From positions 558,001 through 622,000 of the forward strand of contig JAFEVB010000027.1 of assembly GCA_032629725.1 (NCBI GenBank): DNA of 64,000 bases. The letters are read 5' to 3'. A program made the translations under genes and the position numbers. The stretch is from Gremmenia infestans. Its lineage: Eukaryota > Ascomycota > Leotiomycetes > Helotiales > Hamatocanthoscyphaceae. How positions within the stretch are numbered: the stretch's first letter is position 1; the number at the start of each line of letters is the position of its first letter. Below are positions 60,367-64,000 of this stretch, one piece after another. Below the pieces are notes generated by a model, which was not told where the DNA came from, made no database searches, and saw only the letters and a program-made list of their open reading frames with translations.

Positions 60367-61788
60367 GGTCGAGTGGTAAATATAAAAGATAGGTTAATAT
60401 GCTTCCGGTTGGAATCTAAGGCACTAAGCCTAATATGGACTAGGTCTATAAAATAATAAACGCTATAGCAAAATCCCTCTAGGGCCCTAAAAGTAGTTAT
60501 ATAAACAAATAAAAAGTGGTTATAAAGTGGTCGAAGTAGCAGAATATAAAGGCGGTTAGCTAGTATAGCTTAGCCTTAAGCTGCAAATGCGCTCTTTTCA
60601 ACTTCTTAGCTAAAGTTAGCTAAAATTAATAGTTTTCGGCGGTAGATATAGGGCAAAATGGCTTCTAAGTTATATATAGTAATAAATGCTTAGTTATTAA
60701 TAAATTCTGCCCGTTCCAGCCGCTATTTGCAGGTGCTAATGCCGGTTTTATATAAAAAGACTAGCAAATGCTATCGTCCGATTTTCGTCTTAAATAGGCT
60801 CTGCATACTAAGCCTAAACGGGACGTTCTGCCGTAGTATATCTCGTTCCGCCTTATATTTACTGCATGCTAGTATAAGATGCTATGGCGATTCTAGTTAG
60901 TTAGTATTGCATATGCATCGATTAGAGCTAGCGCGTTTAAACCTCTTTAGGTAAGAGCCAAAATAGCCGTGTTTTAGCTTTAGCTGGAAGAAGGCGCTAG
61001 CAGTGGATCTAGCCACTTTGGGAAGCTGGATTCGAGAGTGAATTCGAGGATTGAAAAAATCGAAATAGTAGCCTTTACCGCTAGCTAGAGCGCTAGACCA
61101 CGCTATTAATACATCTGGTTAATTTTTATACCTATATAGGCATAGCTAGTATAGGCAGCCAGGGCGGTCTAGGGTGGTCGGAAGTGATTTAGAGCCTGTT
61201 TTAGCTAGTCTGTCTGCTGCCTTATTGCTATTAATGTCTTAGTGGCTAGGGACCCACTCTATTGCTAGCGTGGATCCATTTTAGGCTACTTTAGCCGCTG
61301 CTGCAATAGCCCTAATTTGCTGTGATTGGCCGGGATTATCGGAAGGCCGCGCTAGCCTATAAATTGCTGCCTGGTTATCTATATAGACCCTAATATCCCG
61401 ATTTAGACCTAGTCTAGTAGCGTTTTTAAAGGCTAGGGCAATCCCCTCTAGCTCTCTATTATAGACAATTTGGTGTGGGCCGATGTTATAAGCTAGGCTA
61501 GTAAAGCGTCTAGCGCTACTATACCCCGCTAGTCCTACTCCGATGCCGGTGGAATCTGGCATTTGTGACCCGTTAGTATAGTATAACACCCGATTTAGCG
61601 ATTGCGTCTATAGCTGGAGGCGGTGTGCTATGGCGGCCTCCGCTTTAGGCAGTTTAGCGATATGCGTAGCCCAGGGCATAGAGCGGTCCTAAGGGGCAAA
61701 ATAGAAGTGCTGAATAGGTTCGATTTTAGAGCTAAGCAGTGGTGCTATAGTGCTAGCAATCCTCTAAAGACCATATTTAGGGAGGGGA

Positions 61789-61851
61789 GCTAAAAGAGCT
61801 AGAATCGCTAGAATCGCTAGAATCGCTAGAATCGCTAGCATTGCTAGCATC
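61789..61851 (-). repeat. 9-bp minisatellite within LINE copy C
   Basis: Seven 9-bp units against eight in copy B; same position between RT and RNase H. Confidence 0.85.
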
Positions 61852-63881
61852 GCTGATTTGTCGATTAACTGGATGGTCTGGACTTAGCTTAGCTAGGCGG
61901 AAGGCGTATTTTCGGGTGGCTGCATCTAGTCGTATTGCGGGCGGTAAGAGGCTAGCTTCTACCTCTATGGCCTGAATTGGACTAGTGCGAAAAGTCCCTA
62001 GGATTTTGCGTAGTGCTAGGTTTTGGAGATGCTGCAAATGCTCTTTAGCATATGCTTGGCCCCGCTACTAAATTGGTGATGCATAATCCGATACGCTAGC
62101 AATGCATGCTAAATACAGTTGTCTGAAAGCGGTGGGGCTAAGACCTTGTTCGCTATTGGCTAGCCTAGACATACGTCTAAATGCGGATTTTGCCAGGGCG
62201 GTACGGATTGTAATATGCTCTTTAAATCGTAAAAGGGCATTAAAGTGGATACCAAGCCATTTAACCGTCTGTTTTGGATAGACTATAGTGCTGTCTGGGA
62301 GTATAAGTGGCGCTAGCTTAGCGGCTTCGCTAGTGTGGAAGTGAATTAGTTCTGACTTTTTTGGGTCGAATTGGATTGCACTTTTGCTAGCTAGCTGAAA
62401 TAGCTCTTTAGCTACTAGCTATAGGATTTTAACGTTTTTTCCTAGGGCTAGTCGATGCAGTGGAGAGAGTAATATCGTTAGCATAAGAGATGAATTTCAC
62501 TGCCGGCGACCTAAATAGGCCTCTTATATATATAAGGAAAAGGATAGGCGAAATCGGGCTTCCTTATGGTATTCCGGTCTGTATAGGCTGGTTTTCGTCT
62601 GATTGGCCATCGAATAGAAGCTTAAGTGACCGCCCGCTCATAAAAGAGGAGACCCACTTTATTACCGAATCGGGAAGTGCTAGGTCCCTAAGCACTATAA
62701 GGAGCCTATTCTTAGATACGTAGTTATATGCGCCTTTCACGTCTAGTAGAAGCGTAGTGGTAATTTTCTTCTTTTGGCGGTTAGAATAGACATAATCCGC
62801 TAGCATAGCGCCTGCGTTAATAGCCGACTTTTTAAGTCGACCACCAATTTGGCTTAGATGCAGCAGATTTGGAGTGGTTTCCGCTAGATACGCTAGACGC
62901 TTAGCTAGGATCCTTTCGCTAACCTTTCCTAAGCAGCTAAGAAGTGAAATAGGTTGATATGCGCTAGGCTGCTTATAGTCGGGTTTATTGTTTTTGCATA
63001 GTATAATGCAATTAGCCTGCCTCAGCATTTTAGGTGGTAGCCTGTATTAACTAGCGTCTTAAAAAGGAGTGAAATCTGGGAAGGGCATGCTAAGTATGCG
63101 TAGGTAATAATAGTTTAAGTGATATAGTCGGGGACTAGGACTAGTGGATTTGATTTCACTCGAACAGGCTAGCTTGACTTCCTCTGGAGCTAGTTTAGGC
63201 CACTTCCAAGCGCTAGAAGTAGTATAACTAGACCAATTTAGGCTAGGCGTTTCTAGTGGTGGAGGGAAGAGTGTCTGGCGGAAAAGGTCGCATTTAGCGG
63301 TGAATATAGTTGCATATTAGGTGGCAGAAAGCTTTAAATTTGGCACTAGCTCTGACCGCCTTGGCTTAGTATAAGCTAGGGCTTTAAAAATCGATTTAGA
63401 ATCCTCTTTTTCCAAAAACTGGTTCTAGTGGTCCTTTTTAGCTGTTTTAATAGCCTGAAAGTATATATTGCGTGCACTAGTATAGCGTCTGTGTGACTAG
63501 TCGGAAAAGGCTCTCATAGAGGCTAGCCTAGCGTGATTCATGTTTCGGCGGAGTGTTTTAAGTGAATCGTTCCACCACGGCTTAGCATTTGGCGCTAACC
63601 GGATTTGGGGTATAGAATTATGTGCGGCGCATAAAATAGCGCTAGTATAACGTTCCGCCATATTATCAAGTTGGTCCAGAGCTACTTTATAGCTAGTTTT
63701 AGCATCGATTTGCTCTAAGCTTTTTAAGCTATAGTTACGACTTAAGCTATAGCTTAGCCGATGCAGTGAATCCTGGAGCGGTGATAGCTGGCAGAATAGT
63801 TTTTCACCAAATTTGGTCCAGTCTAGCGCGTTTTATATCGAATCGGGTGGCTTGTGGATCGGCTAAGCCTATTCAGGATCC

Positions 63882-64000
63882 TTATTATTATTATTATTTA
63901 TTCTATTAATATCCTATATAAGTCTAAGACTATATAGGACGGCGCTAGCCTAGTGCTAGAGCGGTCAAGTAAGTGTGTTATAGATAGGTTAATATGTATC
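63882..64000 (-). mobile_element. LINE copy D, 3' end only (runs past the window)
   Basis: An (ATT)n tail at 63882-63899 followed by the LINE 3' terminus on the minus strand, with its hairpin at 63942-63962 (one arm mismatch). The element continues past the window edge. Confidence 0.8.

Larger units (their letters stand above)
60280..63881 (-). mobile_element. LINE copy C, 5'-truncated, with RT YADD changed to YAND
   Basis: Minus-strand LINE, 3' tail (ATT)n at 60280-60306, running 3.6 kb to 63881, where it ends within the endonuclease-linker equivalent of 54250. Retains open frames 62564-63028 (RT), 61777-62037 and 61281-61589 (RNase H), but YADD reads YAND at 62471-62485 and RNase H DGS reads NGS. 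The 5' truncation is usual for LINEs. Inserted in the Gypsy element. Confidence 0.8.

Overview
The window is nuclear DNA of a filamentous ascomycete (Pezizomycotina). Genes are intron-rich with short introns (about 50-120 nt) carrying GTAAGT-like donors, CTAAC/CTGAC-like branch points and YAG acceptors, and they lie close together on both strands. Class V myosin, Wapl, Elf1, Bur1, a P5B ATPase and the uracil-catabolism enzyme Urc1 fit such a fungus. A leotiomycete-like source is my guess from genome style, not something the sequence proves. There is no bacterial, organellar or tRNA/rRNA gene and no CRISPR array.

Positions 1-47,804 are a conserved, gene-dense block of 20 protein genes. In order they are: XanA-like dioxygenase (-, cut by the window start), ABHD11/Imo32-type hydrolase (+), Rab18-type GTPase (-), ribosomal protein eS1 (-), a small unrecognised gene (-), URC1 (-), ELF1 (+), uracil phosphoribosyltransferase FUR1 (-), Wapl (+), Rheb (+), cytosolic seryl-tRNA synthetase (+), ZUP1-type deubiquitinase (+), BUR1/CDK9 kinase (-), a tiny complex-I-like subunit (+), a cyclopropane-synthase-family methyltransferase (-), P5B ATPase YPK9 (-), NAP1 (+), D-3-phosphoglycerate dehydrogenase (+), myosin V (+), then a short-chain dehydrogenase (-) divergent from a fungal transcription-factor-like gene (+). 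Exon models were built by hand from reading frame, splice signals and protein family. Almost all join to a whole number of codons.

Positions 48,144-64,000 are a transposon island rich in A+T. It holds at least five pieces of one LINE (non-LTR, Tad/I-like) family, mostly on the minus strand, and the decayed pol of a Ty3/Gypsy element. The LINE has a zinc-knuckle ORF1 whose stop overlaps the ORF2 start (ATGA), an endonuclease-RT-RNase H ORF2, a 3' hairpin and an (ATT/TAA)n tail. The best copy (50,651-57,917) also carries a tandem partial duplication of its own 5' end. Stops and active-site changes are mostly C-to-T or G-to-A transitions, as expected of repeat-induced point mutation (RIP) or methyl-C decay.

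Functional links: URC1 and FUR1 flank ELF1 and both act on uracil, so with the XanA-like gene three of the first eight genes concern nucleobase use. Rheb, SerRS and PGDH concern TOR signalling and serine metabolism. Bur1, Elf1, Nap1 and Wapl act on chromatin and transcription. This looks like ordinary fungal gene order rather than a secondary-metabolite or effector cluster. I found no clearly new defence or biosynthetic system. The most unusual material is the LINE architecture and some gene-structure oddities (an 18-exon URC1 with a 9-nt exon, two GC-AG introns in one gene).
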